Shown: positions 8,708-16,583 of the stretch, piece after piece
Layout of the letters: each line of letters starts with the position of its first letter
Position numbering within the stretch: position 1 is the first letter of the stretch
Assembly (NCBI GenBank): GCA_031291435.1
Contig: JARLJC010000284.1
Coordinates: 1 to 40,766 of the forward strand
Direction: 5' to 3'
DNA: 40,766 nt
DNA from: Alphaproteobacteria bacterium
GTDB lineage: Bacteria > Pseudomonadota > Alphaproteobacteria > UBA9219
Program-made: the position numbers and the translations under genes
The notes under the pieces: model-generated
Seen by the model: the letters and a program-made list of their open reading frames with translations, nothing else
The model's database searches: none
Told to the model about the DNA's origin: nothing

Positions 8708-9526
8708 ATGGACAGACTTGAAAAAGCCATCGAGAAAGCCCGGGCCGAGCGCGCCACGGTTAATCCGTCGCTGATGAACCCGTCGCTTTCAGGCGCCGCC
8801 GCCCTTGCGCGCGGCGCGGCGCCCGCCTTCAACGGCAGATCGACGCCGGTTTTCGCGCCGCCCTCGCCGTCGGGAGACGAGCCCGATGAAGCGCAGATGG
8901 AACGGAACCGCGTCGTCGCCCATCATACCCGCAGCCCCGAAGCCGATATTTACCGCCAGCTCCGCACGCAGGTTCTGCACATCATGAACAAGGAGGGCTG
9001 GCGTTCGCTCGCCATCACCAGCCCCAATTACGGCGACGGCAAAACCACGGTGGCGCTCAATCTCGGCATCAGCATCGCGCTCGACCTGAAACAGACCGTG
9101 ATGCTGGTCGATCTCGATCTCCGCAAGCCGGCGATGCATCGCTATCTGGGACTGAATCCCACCGTCGGCCTCACCGATTATCTGGTCAAGGGCGTGCCTT
9201 TGACCGATTGCCTGACGCGGCCGCCTTTCGAACGGCTCAACACCCTGCCCGCCGGTTCGGCGCTCGACAATTCCTCGGAACTGCTGGCCTCGCCGCGCAT
9301 GATCGCTTTGGCGCATGAGCTGAAAACACGTTACCCCGACCGCCTCATCATTTACGACATGCCGCCGGTTCTCAATCAGGACGATCCCATCGCCTTCCTG
9401 CCGCAGGTCGATGCCGTGCTGGTAGTGGTGCGCGACGGCGTAACGCGCAGCGACGATCTCAAACGCTGCCTCGCCAATCTTGCCGCGGCCAACGTCATCG
9501 GCACCGTGCTGAATGTCTGCCAATAG
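8708..9526 (+). CDS. CpsD/CapB-like tyrosine autokinase (exosortase-associated)
   Basis: This cytoplasmic BY-kinase partners the Wzz-like protein and controls polymer assembly by phosphorylation. The 272-residue protein starts with 'MDRLEKAIEKARAER', typical of the exosortase-linked subgroup. It has Walker A near 105-114 (SPNYGDGKTT, K112), Walker A' 'LVDLDLRKP' near 134-141 and Walker B 'IIYDMPP' near 214-220. BY-kinases usually end in a tyrosine cluster; this one ends 'ANVIGTVLNVCQ' with no C-terminal tyrosine, so autophosphorylation, if any, must occur elsewhere. It sits between the co-polymerase and the exosortase in one operon. Confidence 0.9.
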   Translation: MDRLEKAIEKARAERATVNPSLMNPSLSGAAALARGAAPAFNGRSTPVFAPPSPSGDEPDEAQMERNRVVAHHTRSPEADIYRQLRTQVLHIMNKEGWRSLAITSPNYGDGKTTVALNLGISIALDLKQTVMLVDLDLRKPAMHRYLGLNPTVGLTDYLVKGVPLTDCLTRPPFERLNTLPAGSALDNSSELLASPRMIALAHELKTRYPDRLIIYDMPPVLNQDDPIAFLPQVDAVLVVVRDGVTRSDDLKRCLANLAAANVIGTVLNVCQ

Positions 9527-9534
9527 GCCTTGGC

Positions 9535-11073
9535 ATGCGTGACCTTCGCGGTTCCGCTCTCTTCTTCGATATGACAATGGGTGCCGCGCTGGCGGCGCTC
9601 ACGGTCTGGCTCTTTGCGGCGACCTTCGCCAGCCTGTTCGCGGCATGGCAAACCCCGGAATACAGCTATGGCTATCTTGTGCCGCTGGTTTGCCTGGGCT
9701 GGGGCTGTGCCCTCTATCGCGAGAGGAAACCCGCTTTACGCCCCGCCCTCAGCGGCCTCGCGCTGGTAGGTTTCGCGGTCGGCATGCATCTCTTCGGCGA
9801 TCTCGCCGCCAATAACTGGCTCGATGAATATGCCATCGTTGTTGCGGCCGCGGGTTTTGTCGCCACATTGATGGGGTGGCAGGCATTGGGCGCGCTCTTC
9901 CCGGCGGTGTTTTTTCTGTCCTTCGCGGTGCCGCTGCCGCCCATGACGCAGGCCAGCCTCACCGCCGGCATGCAGCTTCTTTCCTCGACCCTCAGCGTGG
10001 CGGGGTTACATCTGCTCGGCGTGCCGGTGTTTCAGGAAGGCAACATCATCGATCTAGGATCCTATAAACTGCAGGTGGCCGAGGCCTGCAGCGGGTTGCG
10101 CTATTTGTTCCCTTTCATGGGCTTCGGCTATCTGTTCGCGTTTCTGTTCGAAAAAAACAATCTGAAGCGTGTTCTTCTTATGCTTGCCACCATTCCCATC
10201 GCCATCGTCATGAACGCGCTGCGCATCGTCATTATCGGCGTCAGCGTCGATATGTGGGGAATCGCAATGGCCGAAGGCCTGGTGCATCAGATCGAAGGCT
10301 GGGTGGTGTTTGTCGGCTGCATCGGTTTTCTATTCGCGGTGTGGTGGGCATTGTCGTTCGTCCAGACGCGCGTGACAGCATCGGAAAAAATAACTTCGGC
10401 CGCCTCCATATCCGCGCCGCATATCACCCGCGCCCTTGTCCTGCTTGTGGTTCTTATGGCGCTGGCTTGCGGTGGCGCGAAATTGTTGCTGGCCGACCGT
10501 GCCGCCGCCGTTCCCGACCGCAGCCCGCTGATCGATTTTCCGCTCCGTCTCGGCGACTGGCGCGGACAGATCGGCGATCTGCCGTCCGACCAGCTCGCCG
10601 CGCTCAAGCTCAGCGATTATTTCATGGGCGATTACCGCAGGGATAACGACGCCGAAGCGATTAATTTCTATATCGCTTATTACGCCAATCAGCGCCGCGA
10701 TGCCGCCCCCCATTCACCTCTGGTATGCATACCGGGAGCGGGCTGGGAAATCACCGCGCTGCGATCCGATTATAGAGTCAGGGATGCGAGCGGTAAAATC
10801 CTGCTCACGGTCAACCGCGCGCTGATCAAAAACGGCGACAGGCAGGCTCTGGTCTATTTCTGGTATGACGAACGCGGACGCGATCTGACAACGGCGGCGC
10901 AGCGGAAATGGTATCTGGCCAGGGATTCGCTGGTGCGCGGACGCAGCGACGGCGCTCTGGTCCGCGTGGTGATCGGTATCGGCAACGGCCTGTCGCTGGG
11001 TGACGCGGACCGCAAACTGGCCGAATTCCTCAGTTTCGCTCTGCCGGAACTCGGGCGTTACGTTCCCGATTAA
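9535..11073 (+). CDS. Exosortase with fused C-terminal EpsI domain
   Basis: Exosortases are integral-membrane cysteine transpeptidase-like enzymes that recognise PEP-CTERM-type tails. The first about 275 residues form the multi-spanning exosortase domain with the catalytic set: C185 in 'EACSGLR', R230 in 'NALR' and H251 in 'GLVHQIEGW'. After a further membrane helix (about 296-313) comes an EpsI domain (PLIDFPLRLGDW, HSPLVCIPGAGWEI, YFWYDERGR) to residue 512. The neighbours are those of XrtA systems, but the IPLPA-type tails of the two local substrates resemble the VPLPA signals assigned to XrtD. I therefore leave the subtype open. It is the last gene of the export operon. Confidence 0.95.
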   Translation: MRDLRGSALFFDMTMGAALAALTVWLFAATFASLFAAWQTPEYSYGYLVPLVCLGWGCALYRERKPALRPALSGLALVGFAVGMHLFGDLAANNWLDEYAIVVAAAGFVATLMGWQALGALFPAVFFLSFAVPLPPMTQASLTAGMQLLSSTLSVAGLHLLGVPVFQEGNIIDLGSYKLQVAEACSGLRYLFPFMGFGYLFAFLFEKNNLKRVLLMLATIPIAIVMNALRIVIIGVSVDMWGIAMAEGLVHQIEGWVVFVGCIGFLFAVWWALSFVQTRVTASEKITSAASISAPHITRALVLLVVLMALACGGAKLLLADRAAAVPDRSPLIDFPLRLGDWRGQIGDLPSDQLAALKLSDYFMGDYRRDNDAEAINFYIAYYANQRRDAAPHSPLVCIPGAGWEITALRSDYRVRDASGKILLTVNRALIKNGDRQALVYFWYDERGRDLTTAAQRKWYLARDSLVRGRSDGALVRVVIGIGNGLSLGDADRKLAEFLSFALPELGRYVPD

Positions 11074-11082
11074 GGCCCCCAA

Positions 11083-12579
11083 CTAACGCTTACGCCACGG
11101 CCCCGGAATTTTGGCCAGCACTTCACCGAAAAGCTCGGGCGTTACAAGACGCACCGCCAGCAGATAAAGCGGGCCGCCGAGGGCAAGCGGAATCGCTATA
11201 TGCACAAGCTCCATCCCGTCGAAAACCGGCAGACGCCCCACAAGATAGGAACCGCCGATAGTCGGCCCCGCCAGCCCCAGCGGCACATAAAAACAGGACA
11301 GGATGCGCCGCCAGCCCACTCCCGCTTTGCGAAAGACGATCGTCGTCAGAAACACGGGATGCGAAAGATAATAGGCCGCGACGCCCAGCGCCACGCCGGT
11401 CGCCGAGGCCAGCAGCCCGCCCGCGCCGACAAAGATGAAAAAGAAGGGCATGGTGATAAGCTGATAGGTGAAAGATTTACTGAACTGGCCGCGCGATTCA
11501 AGAAACGCGCCTGCCGCCCATGCGACGGAATCGATCGAAAGCCCGAGGCTGAGAATTTGCACGAGCGGTATCGACGCGTTCCAGCGTTCGCCGAACAGCA
11601 GATGCAAAAGGGGCTCCGCCACGGCGGCCTGCATGAGGCAGAGCGGCGCCGTCAAGAGCCCGAGCAATTTGCCGGTCTTGAGCGCGGCGTTGCATTGGCG
11701 CGTGGGGTCGCCGCTCATCGCCACCAAAGCGGGCCGCAGCACCCCCATGAAATTTCCGGCCAGCAGCATCACCGGCTGCGCCGCCAGTTTAAAGGCGAAG
11801 TAATAGATGCCGACCACGGGCGCCGGCGCGATCAGCCCCAGCGTCACATAATCGCCTTGTCCAATGGACGTATTGACGATGCTGACGCCAAACGCCGCGA
11901 CGCCGCGCGACATCATCCGCCGCCATCCCCTGGCGCGGCGGCGCGGGCGCAGATGCATCGGCGCGACGCGCCAGAAAACAATTGCGCGGATCAGGGCCGC
12001 CAGCGGCAAAGGCAGCACGAAACTGAGCGCGCCCATGCCATAGAGGGCCAGCGCCACCGTCAATGTCTGGCTGGCGATCAGCTCGATCGAACTGTAAACC
12101 GCGAGGAATTTGAACCGCAGCAGCGATTTCAGCTGCGCCGTTGGCACGGTGCCAAGCGCGCTGAGCGGCAAACTCAGCGCAACTACCCACACCAGTTTCG
12201 TCACTTCGGGATTGTGATAAAGCCGCGCGCCGATCGGCGCATAGACCGCCATCGCCACCGCCACCGTGGTAGCGAGGCCGAGGCTGAGGGCGAAAGCCTG
12301 GGTTGCCCACATATGCATGCGCGGGCGGCGTTGCTGAAAAACCTGTTCGATGCCGAAGCCGGTCAGGACCGAGAAAAACCCGGATATCGTATAGGCAAGC
12401 CCGACCACGCCGAAATCCTCGGGCAGCAGAACGCGCGCCAGCACCAGCTGCGAAATAAGGTTCGACAAAGCCCGTCCGCCGATATTAAGCGCCGTCGTCC
12501 ACATAATGCCCGACGCCGATTTCTTGCCGATGGAATCCACCGGCAGATCGCTCTCTAAAGGGGGCTGGGCCTCGGCCAT
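11083..12579 (-). CDS. Wzx-like oligosaccharide flippase
   Basis: This 498-residue protein of the polysaccharide-transport (MATE-like) family would move lipid-linked repeat units across the inner membrane. It is almost entirely hydrophobic helices, about 12-14, beginning after a short cytoplasmic tail with 'GIMWTTALNIGGRALSNLISQLVLARVLLPEDFGVVGLAYTI' split across the first two helices; the segment before 'LLPEDFG' is characteristic of this family. AAGGA lies before the ATG. It is transcribed alone on the minus strand, convergent with the exosortase gene (9-base gap) and divergent from the glycosyltransferase pair. The substrate is inferred to be the local exopolysaccharide unit. Confidence 0.93.
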   Translation of the reverse strand: MAEAQPPLESDLPVDSIGKKSASGIMWTTALNIGGRALSNLISQLVLARVLLPEDFGVVGLAYTISGFFSVLTGFGIEQVFQQRRPRMHMWATQAFALSLGLATTVAVAMAVYAPIGARLYHNPEVTKLVWVVALSLPLSALGTVPTAQLKSLLRFKFLAVYSSIELIASQTLTVALALYGMGALSFVLPLPLAALIRAIVFWRVAPMHLRPRRRARGWRRMMSRGVAAFGVSIVNTSIGQGDYVTLGLIAPAPVVGIYYFAFKLAAQPVMLLAGNFMGVLRPALVAMSGDPTRQCNAALKTGKLLGLLTAPLCLMQAAVAEPLLHLLFGERWNASIPLVQILSLGLSIDSVAWAAGAFLESRGQFSKSFTYQLITMPFFFIFVGAGGLLASATGVALGVAAYYLSHPVFLTTIVFRKAGVGWRRILSCFYVPLGLAGPTIGGSYLVGRLPVFDGMELVHIAIPLALGGPLYLLAVRLVTPELFGEVLAKIPGPWRKR

Positions 12580-12758
12580 GTCATCCTTGTTGAATTTTTA
12601 TGGGCAAACACGGCGTTATCCGCACCAACGCCGCCGGGGTGCGGCGAGTTATAACATGCGGTTCGTAAAGGCAAAACAAGTTCCACCCAGATTAATCTTG
12701 TACCAAATCGGACATTTGCTAAGAACCTAGTCGGAATGCATAAAAGAGGAGCCCGCCG
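12580..12758. promoter_or_regulatory. Divergent promoter region between flippase and glycosyltransferases
   Basis: This 179-base spacer separates the flippase gene from the outward-facing glycosyltransferase pair. On the minus strand a candidate TTGTTT then, 17 bases on, TGTTAT lies around 12651-12680. A 7-base inverted repeat (CCGCACC/GGTGCGG, 12620-12644) lies between it and the flippase start and could form a small leader hairpin. AGGAG before 12759 is the ribosome site of the plus-strand gene. The promoter call is weak. Confidence 0.35.
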
Positions 12759-13664
12759 ATGACAGAGCCCGCCCCGGCCACAGATAAGGCCCTCCGCCTC
12801 TCCGTCATCATCCCGACTTTCAACCGCGCGCAGATCCTCGCTTCCAGCGTCAAAGACGTGCTGAACCAGAATTATCGCGATTACGAGCTCTGGGTCATCG
12901 ACCAGTCCGCCCCCGATCAGGCCGCCGCCAACCGCGCCTTCATCGATCAGACCGCCGACCCGCGCCTGCATTACCTGCATCTCGACAAAACCGGTTTGCC
13001 CAACGCCCGCAACGAAGGGCTGCGCCGCGCCAAAGGCGAGATCGTCCTGTTTCTCGATGACGATGTCATTTTGCTGACCCCCGATTTCCTTACCGCGCAT
13101 CTGGCCGCCTATGACGATCCCAAAGTCGGCGGCGTCACCGGGCGGCATGTCGAGCGCACGCTGCATATGAATTCGAAACGCACCGCCTGCCATGTGGCGT
13201 GGAGCGGGCGCACGATTTTCAATCTGTTCGGCACCGAGCGGCAGGAAATCGGCACCTGCAAAGGGTCGAATATGAGTTTCCGTAAATCCGTCACCGCCAG
13301 CGTCGGCGGTTTCGACCGCAAGACGAATATGCTGGAAGACGCCGATTTTTCGGTGCGCGTCGCCGACGCCGGATGGATTCTGATGTATGAACCCGCCGCC
13401 GAGCTGGTGCATCTTTCGGTGGCCGCCGGCGGCGTGCGCGAGAAAAGCGCCGTCGAAACCGAATATAGACGTTTTTCCTCGACCGCTTATTACATCCTCA
13501 AACATCGCGGTTTCTGGGGCTGCGTGCCTTTCGTCGCCACTTTTATGGTGATCGCCGCGACGCGCCTGTGGCGTTACCGCTCCCTTACGATTTTCCCCGG
13601 ATACATCAAGGCTCTGCGCGGCGGCTTCGCGCTGGCCCGCACCGGCGCCGATCAGGTTATCTGA
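12759..13664 (+). CDS. Family 2 glycosyltransferase
   Basis: This 301-residue GT2 enzyme probably adds one sugar to the growing lipid-linked repeat unit on the cytoplasmic face of the membrane. The GT-A fold opens with 'RLSVIIPTFNRAQIL' and has the metal-binding triad D100-D102 (LFLDDDV). A catalytic-base region occurs near E193-D194 (MLEDADFSVR) and a hydrophobic, basic C-terminal tail (FWGCVPFVATFMVIAATRLWR) may attach it to the membrane. AGGAG precedes the ATG. The second glycosyltransferase starts directly after its stop codon, so the two are co-translated. Sugar specificity cannot be read from sequence. Confidence 0.93.
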   Translation: MTEPAPATDKALRLSVIIPTFNRAQILASSVKDVLNQNYRDYELWVIDQSAPDQAAANRAFIDQTADPRLHYLHLDKTGLPNARNEGLRRAKGEIVLFLDDDVILLTPDFLTAHLAAYDDPKVGGVTGRHVERTLHMNSKRTACHVAWSGRTIFNLFGTERQEIGTCKGSNMSFRKSVTASVGGFDRKTNMLEDADFSVRVADAGWILMYEPAAELVHLSVAAGGVREKSAVETEYRRFSSTAYYILKHRGFWGCVPFVATFMVIAATRLWRYRSLTIFPGYIKALRGGFALARTGADQVI

Positions 13665-14588
13665 ATGGACATCTCGGTCATCGTCTGCACGAGAAACCGG
13701 GCTAAACAGCTGCCCACCCTTCTCGAGTCGATGACCAAACTCGTCATTCCTTCTGGCCTGGAATGGGAACTCATCATCGTCGATAACGGCAGCACCGACG
13801 GCACCACACAGGTGATTGACTCATTCAAGGACCGCCTGCCCGTCAAACGCGTGTTCCAGCCGTTGGCCGGATTATCGAACGCCCGCAATGCCGGGGTGGA
13901 CGCCGCATCCGGAAACTACATCGTCTGGACCGACGACGATGTCGGTCTCGATCCGCAATGGCTGGCCGCTTATGGGGAAGCTTTTCAGCGCTGGCCCAAC
14001 GCCGCCCTCTTCGCCGGCAAAATCACGCCCCATCTCGAGCCTCCGACGCCGGATTGGCTTATTGGCAATGCCGATGCCATTGGCTCGCTTCTCGCCAAAA
14101 GCGACTGTGGCGACGTTCCCGTCGCTCTTTCGACAGACAAAAGAATCCTGCCCTTTGGCGCCAATTTCGCCATTCGCACAGCGGTGCAGAAACAGTTCCG
14201 TTACAACCCCGATCTCGGCGTGGCGCCGGGCCGCCGCATGGGCGGCGAAGAAACAGATGTCGCCAAGCGCATCCTTGCCTCGGGCCGGCATGGCTGGTGG
14301 CTGCCCGGGCCGAAGGTCACGCACCATATTCCGGCAGCGCGGCAAACTTTGGCCTATGTGGCCGAGTATTACGAAACTCTTGGCGAATATTTTGTGTATG
14401 AGTCCATCCAGAAAGGCAACACGCCGCTTCTGTTCGGCGTCGAACCCCTGCTCTGGCTCAAACTGCCTTTCTGTTTTTTCAAATATCGCCTGGCTAAAAT
14501 GCTGAACCGCAAAATCTGGGTCAAACATTTTTCTTCTTATCTTCTGCGGCGCGGCCAGATACGGGCGTGGCTGGCAGCCAGAGGATAA
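13665..14588 (+). CDS. Family 2 glycosyltransferase
   Basis: This second GT2 enzyme has 307 residues. It begins with 'MDISVIVCTRNRAKQL', has 'LIIVDNGSTDGT' at about 37-48 and the metal-binding 'TDDDV' at about 89-93, and 'GGEETDVAKRIL' as the acceptor-side acidic motif. A hydrophobic, basic C-terminal segment (LKLPFCFFKYRLAKML) suggests peripheral membrane attachment. The ATG follows the stop of the preceding glycosyltransferase with no gap. The pair ends 24 bases before the convergent GT25 gene. Acceptor and donor are unknown; membership of the exopolysaccharide pathway is inferred from context. Confidence 0.93.
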   Translation: MDISVIVCTRNRAKQLPTLLESMTKLVIPSGLEWELIIVDNGSTDGTTQVIDSFKDRLPVKRVFQPLAGLSNARNAGVDAASGNYIVWTDDDVGLDPQWLAAYGEAFQRWPNAALFAGKITPHLEPPTPDWLIGNADAIGSLLAKSDCGDVPVALSTDKRILPFGANFAIRTAVQKQFRYNPDLGVAPGRRMGGEETDVAKRILASGRHGWWLPGPKVTHHIPAARQTLAYVAEYYETLGEYFVYESIQKGNTPLLFGVEPLLWLKLPFCFFKYRLAKMLNRKIWVKHFSSYLLRRGQIRAWLAARG

Positions 14589-14612
14589 TTTCCTTTCGCG
14601 CCACAAAAACGA

Positions 14613-15383
14613 TTATTCCTCAAAAGGAATATAGCGATAGCCGCGGATCGACCTGAGCAAAGTGGCAACTGTTATCTTGCCAGCCAGTCCCCGGAGGCGT
14701 TCCCACGCGCCGCCCGATTGGACCGGCATATCAATATTGGAAGCAAAGCAAAGCCGTTTGGAGGCATCCCCGATATATTTGTCCTGCGTCGCGAAAGCCG
14801 GAACAAATTGATAGGTGGCGAGTTCCCGCGCAATCGGGCTGCGTTCATGCGCGAAAAGAAACGCATCCGCCGCACAATGCAGTTTCTCAGGCGCGGCCAC
14901 CACGCGCCGCGCCGCATCGCGGCTCATGATATAGGCTCCCGCACACCAGCTTGTGGAAGAGAGCCGGTAAAGCGCCCTTCCCGCCACCGACACAACGGGC
15001 CGCCGCCCCAGCAGCAGCCGGTTGGTCGAATTTTCCAGCCGTACAAGATCGAAATCCGGCGGCAGCCAGCTTTCATCGGCAAATACCTCTTTCAGCGAGG
15101 GCGAAAAATGCATGTCATCCTCGAAAACAGCCGCATAAGGTTCTGTCCCCGTCGCGATTTTCCGCCAGACTCCAAAATGACTGAGGAAACAGCCGACCTG
15201 TCCGGGCGTCCAGAGTCCGTGCAGGGGCCGGGATTCGCGAAAAGCCACTATTTGTTCGGCCGACATTAAACGGGCATCGACCGCATCGACGCGTTCGAAA
15301 TCCAGTCCCAGTTCGTGAAATCGCGCGCTCATGTGGTTCAGGCGGCCGGTATCACGCGCCAGATTGATAACATAGGCTTTCAT
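14613..15383 (-). CDS. Family 25 glycosyltransferase (LPS-type)
   Basis: This 256-residue protein matches the LgtB/Lex1-like GT25 family, often galactosyltransferases of surface glycans. Evidence is the start 'MKAYVINLARDTGRLNHM', the 'FERVDAVDAR' segment, the 'GQVGCFLSHFGVWRKI' motif and the 'YAAVFEDDMHF' acidic site. 'GAYIMSRDAARRV' lies in the second half. The start codon was chosen because it gives this family N terminus and overlaps the stop of the upstream GT4 gene in an ATGA arrangement. It is the last gene of a six-gene minus-strand operon from wecG-like to here. Confidence 0.9.
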   Translation of the reverse strand: MKAYVINLARDTGRLNHMSARFHELGLDFERVDAVDARLMSAEQIVAFRESRPLHGLWTPGQVGCFLSHFGVWRKIATGTEPYAAVFEDDMHFSPSLKEVFADESWLPPDFDLVRLENSTNRLLLGRRPVVSVAGRALYRLSSTSWCAGAYIMSRDAARRVVAAPEKLHCAADAFLFAHERSPIARELATYQFVPAFATQDKYIGDASKRLCFASNIDMPVQSGGAWERLRGLAGKITVATLLRSIRGYRYIPFEE

Positions 15384-16570
15384 CGCGACAGCCCTTTCTC
15401 TAAAATCGGCAAGAGCCGCTCGATATAAAGTTGCGTCGACATCGGCGCGGCCCAATAGGATTTATAAGCTTCCTGCGACATCCGCAAAGCCGTTTCCGCA
15501 TTCGACAAAGCCGCGCAAGCCGCGCCCAGTTGGGTCAGATCCGCCATATCGACGACAAACCCGTTAACACCGTTCGCAATCAGGGTGGCGGCGCCTGCCC
15601 GGTCGCTCACGATCACGGGTGTGCCTTGAGACAAAGCCTCCGGAACGACCAGACCAAAGGCCTCGAGATAAATGCTGGGCAGAATGAGGGCCCGCGATTT
15701 TCGGATTTCGACAGCCACCTCTTCCGAATCCGCCCAGCCTTTAAAAATAACTTTCGGATATTTTGCCTGCAGGGAAGAGCGCAGCGGCCCGTCGCCGATC
15801 ACCGTCAGCGGATACCGGTTTCCGGCGGCTTCGAGAAGCTCAACGATGCCTTTTTCTTCCCACAGCCTCCCGACGAATAGAAAAGATCCACCCGCCTCGG
15901 TTCGCGGCCCGTTATCGCGCACGGCGACGGGGTTCGGAACAACATGAATGGGGACGTCCGGCGCGAGGCGCGATTCTATCCTTTCTTTAAGCAACGCGCT
16001 CGGTGCGACAAACGCGCAGGCGCCCTGCTTGAGGCCGGAGTAAAAATCCATGACCCCGCTCTTGGCCAGCTTGAACGCCTTGTGCAGATAGGTCTGCTTG
16101 TCGCAGTTGCAGAGAACGCATGCGGCGGAAAAAGGCTCCAGCCCGCAAGGCTTGCCGGTCTGAAAATTGTAGAAATAGCCCGTCGGGCACGCCCATCCGG
16201 CATCATGCGCGGTGACGACGTAAGACAATCCGCTTTTCCGTAAGACCGGGGCTATCGATGAAGACAGGCCCATAGATAGGGAATGAATGTGAACCACAGT
16301 CTCTTTGCGGTCGAAACGCGCCAGATAGCGGCCCAGCTCCTGCGCGGCTTTCCGGTTCCATATTTCTCCCAGCCGGTCGCGAGGTCTGTCTGGGGGCCAT
16401 ATATAAAAAGCATCTTCGATATAGGCATCGAATTGCGGCGCGGCGGGGCCTGAGGCTGCAAAAAGATGAACTTTGATCCCTGCTGCCGCCAGCCCCGCCG
16501 CCTGGGCGAGAAGAACGGAACTGACGCCGCCGGTATGCCTCGCGCTATCGGCAACAAGAATGCATCTCAT
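15380..16570 (-). CDS. Family 4 glycosyltransferase
   Basis: This 396-residue retaining glycosyltransferase of the GT4/GT-B class has 'RHTGGVSSVLLAQAAGLAAAG' region at the N terminus (shown in part), a nucleotide-sugar half beginning near 'FLFVGRLWEEKGI', and the E-x7-E motif 'EAFGLVVPEALSQGTPV'. An unusual cluster of cysteines (ACVLCNCDKQTY) sits in the N-terminal half and could bind metal. The start at 16570 gives the standard 'MRCILVADS' beginning; an upstream extension would run into the preceding gene. ATGA overlap with the GT25 gene indicates coupling. Confidence 0.92.
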   Translation of the reverse strand: MRCILVADSARHTGGVSSVLLAQAAGLAAAGIKVHLFAASGPAAPQFDAYIEDAFYIWPPDRPRDRLGEIWNRKAAQELGRYLARFDRKETVVHIHSLSMGLSSSIAPVLRKSGLSYVVTAHDAGWACPTGYFYNFQTGKPCGLEPFSAACVLCNCDKQTYLHKAFKLAKSGVMDFYSGLKQGACAFVAPSALLKERIESRLAPDVPIHVVPNPVAVRDNGPRTEAGGSFLFVGRLWEEKGIVELLEAAGNRYPLTVIGDGPLRSSLQAKYPKVIFKGWADSEEVAVEIRKSRALILPSIYLEAFGLVVPEALSQGTPVIVSDRAGAATLIANGVNGFVVDMADLTQLGAACAALSNAETALRMSQEAYKSYWAAPMSTQLYIERLLPILEKGLSR

Positions 16571-16583
16571 GGCAATTCTGCTT

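Noticed and set aside
11200-12558. Long plus-strand open frame (about 450 codons) opposite the flippase gene
   Set aside because: The translation is rich in Arg, His and Gln with no domain, while the minus strand encodes a clear Wzx-like membrane protein. It is a shadow of high-G+C codon use.
14615-14630. ATTCCT-CAAA-AGGAAT hairpin between convergent glycosyltransferase genes as a terminator
   Set aside because: The stem is only six AT-rich pairs, lies within the end of the GT25 coding sequence and has no T-run.
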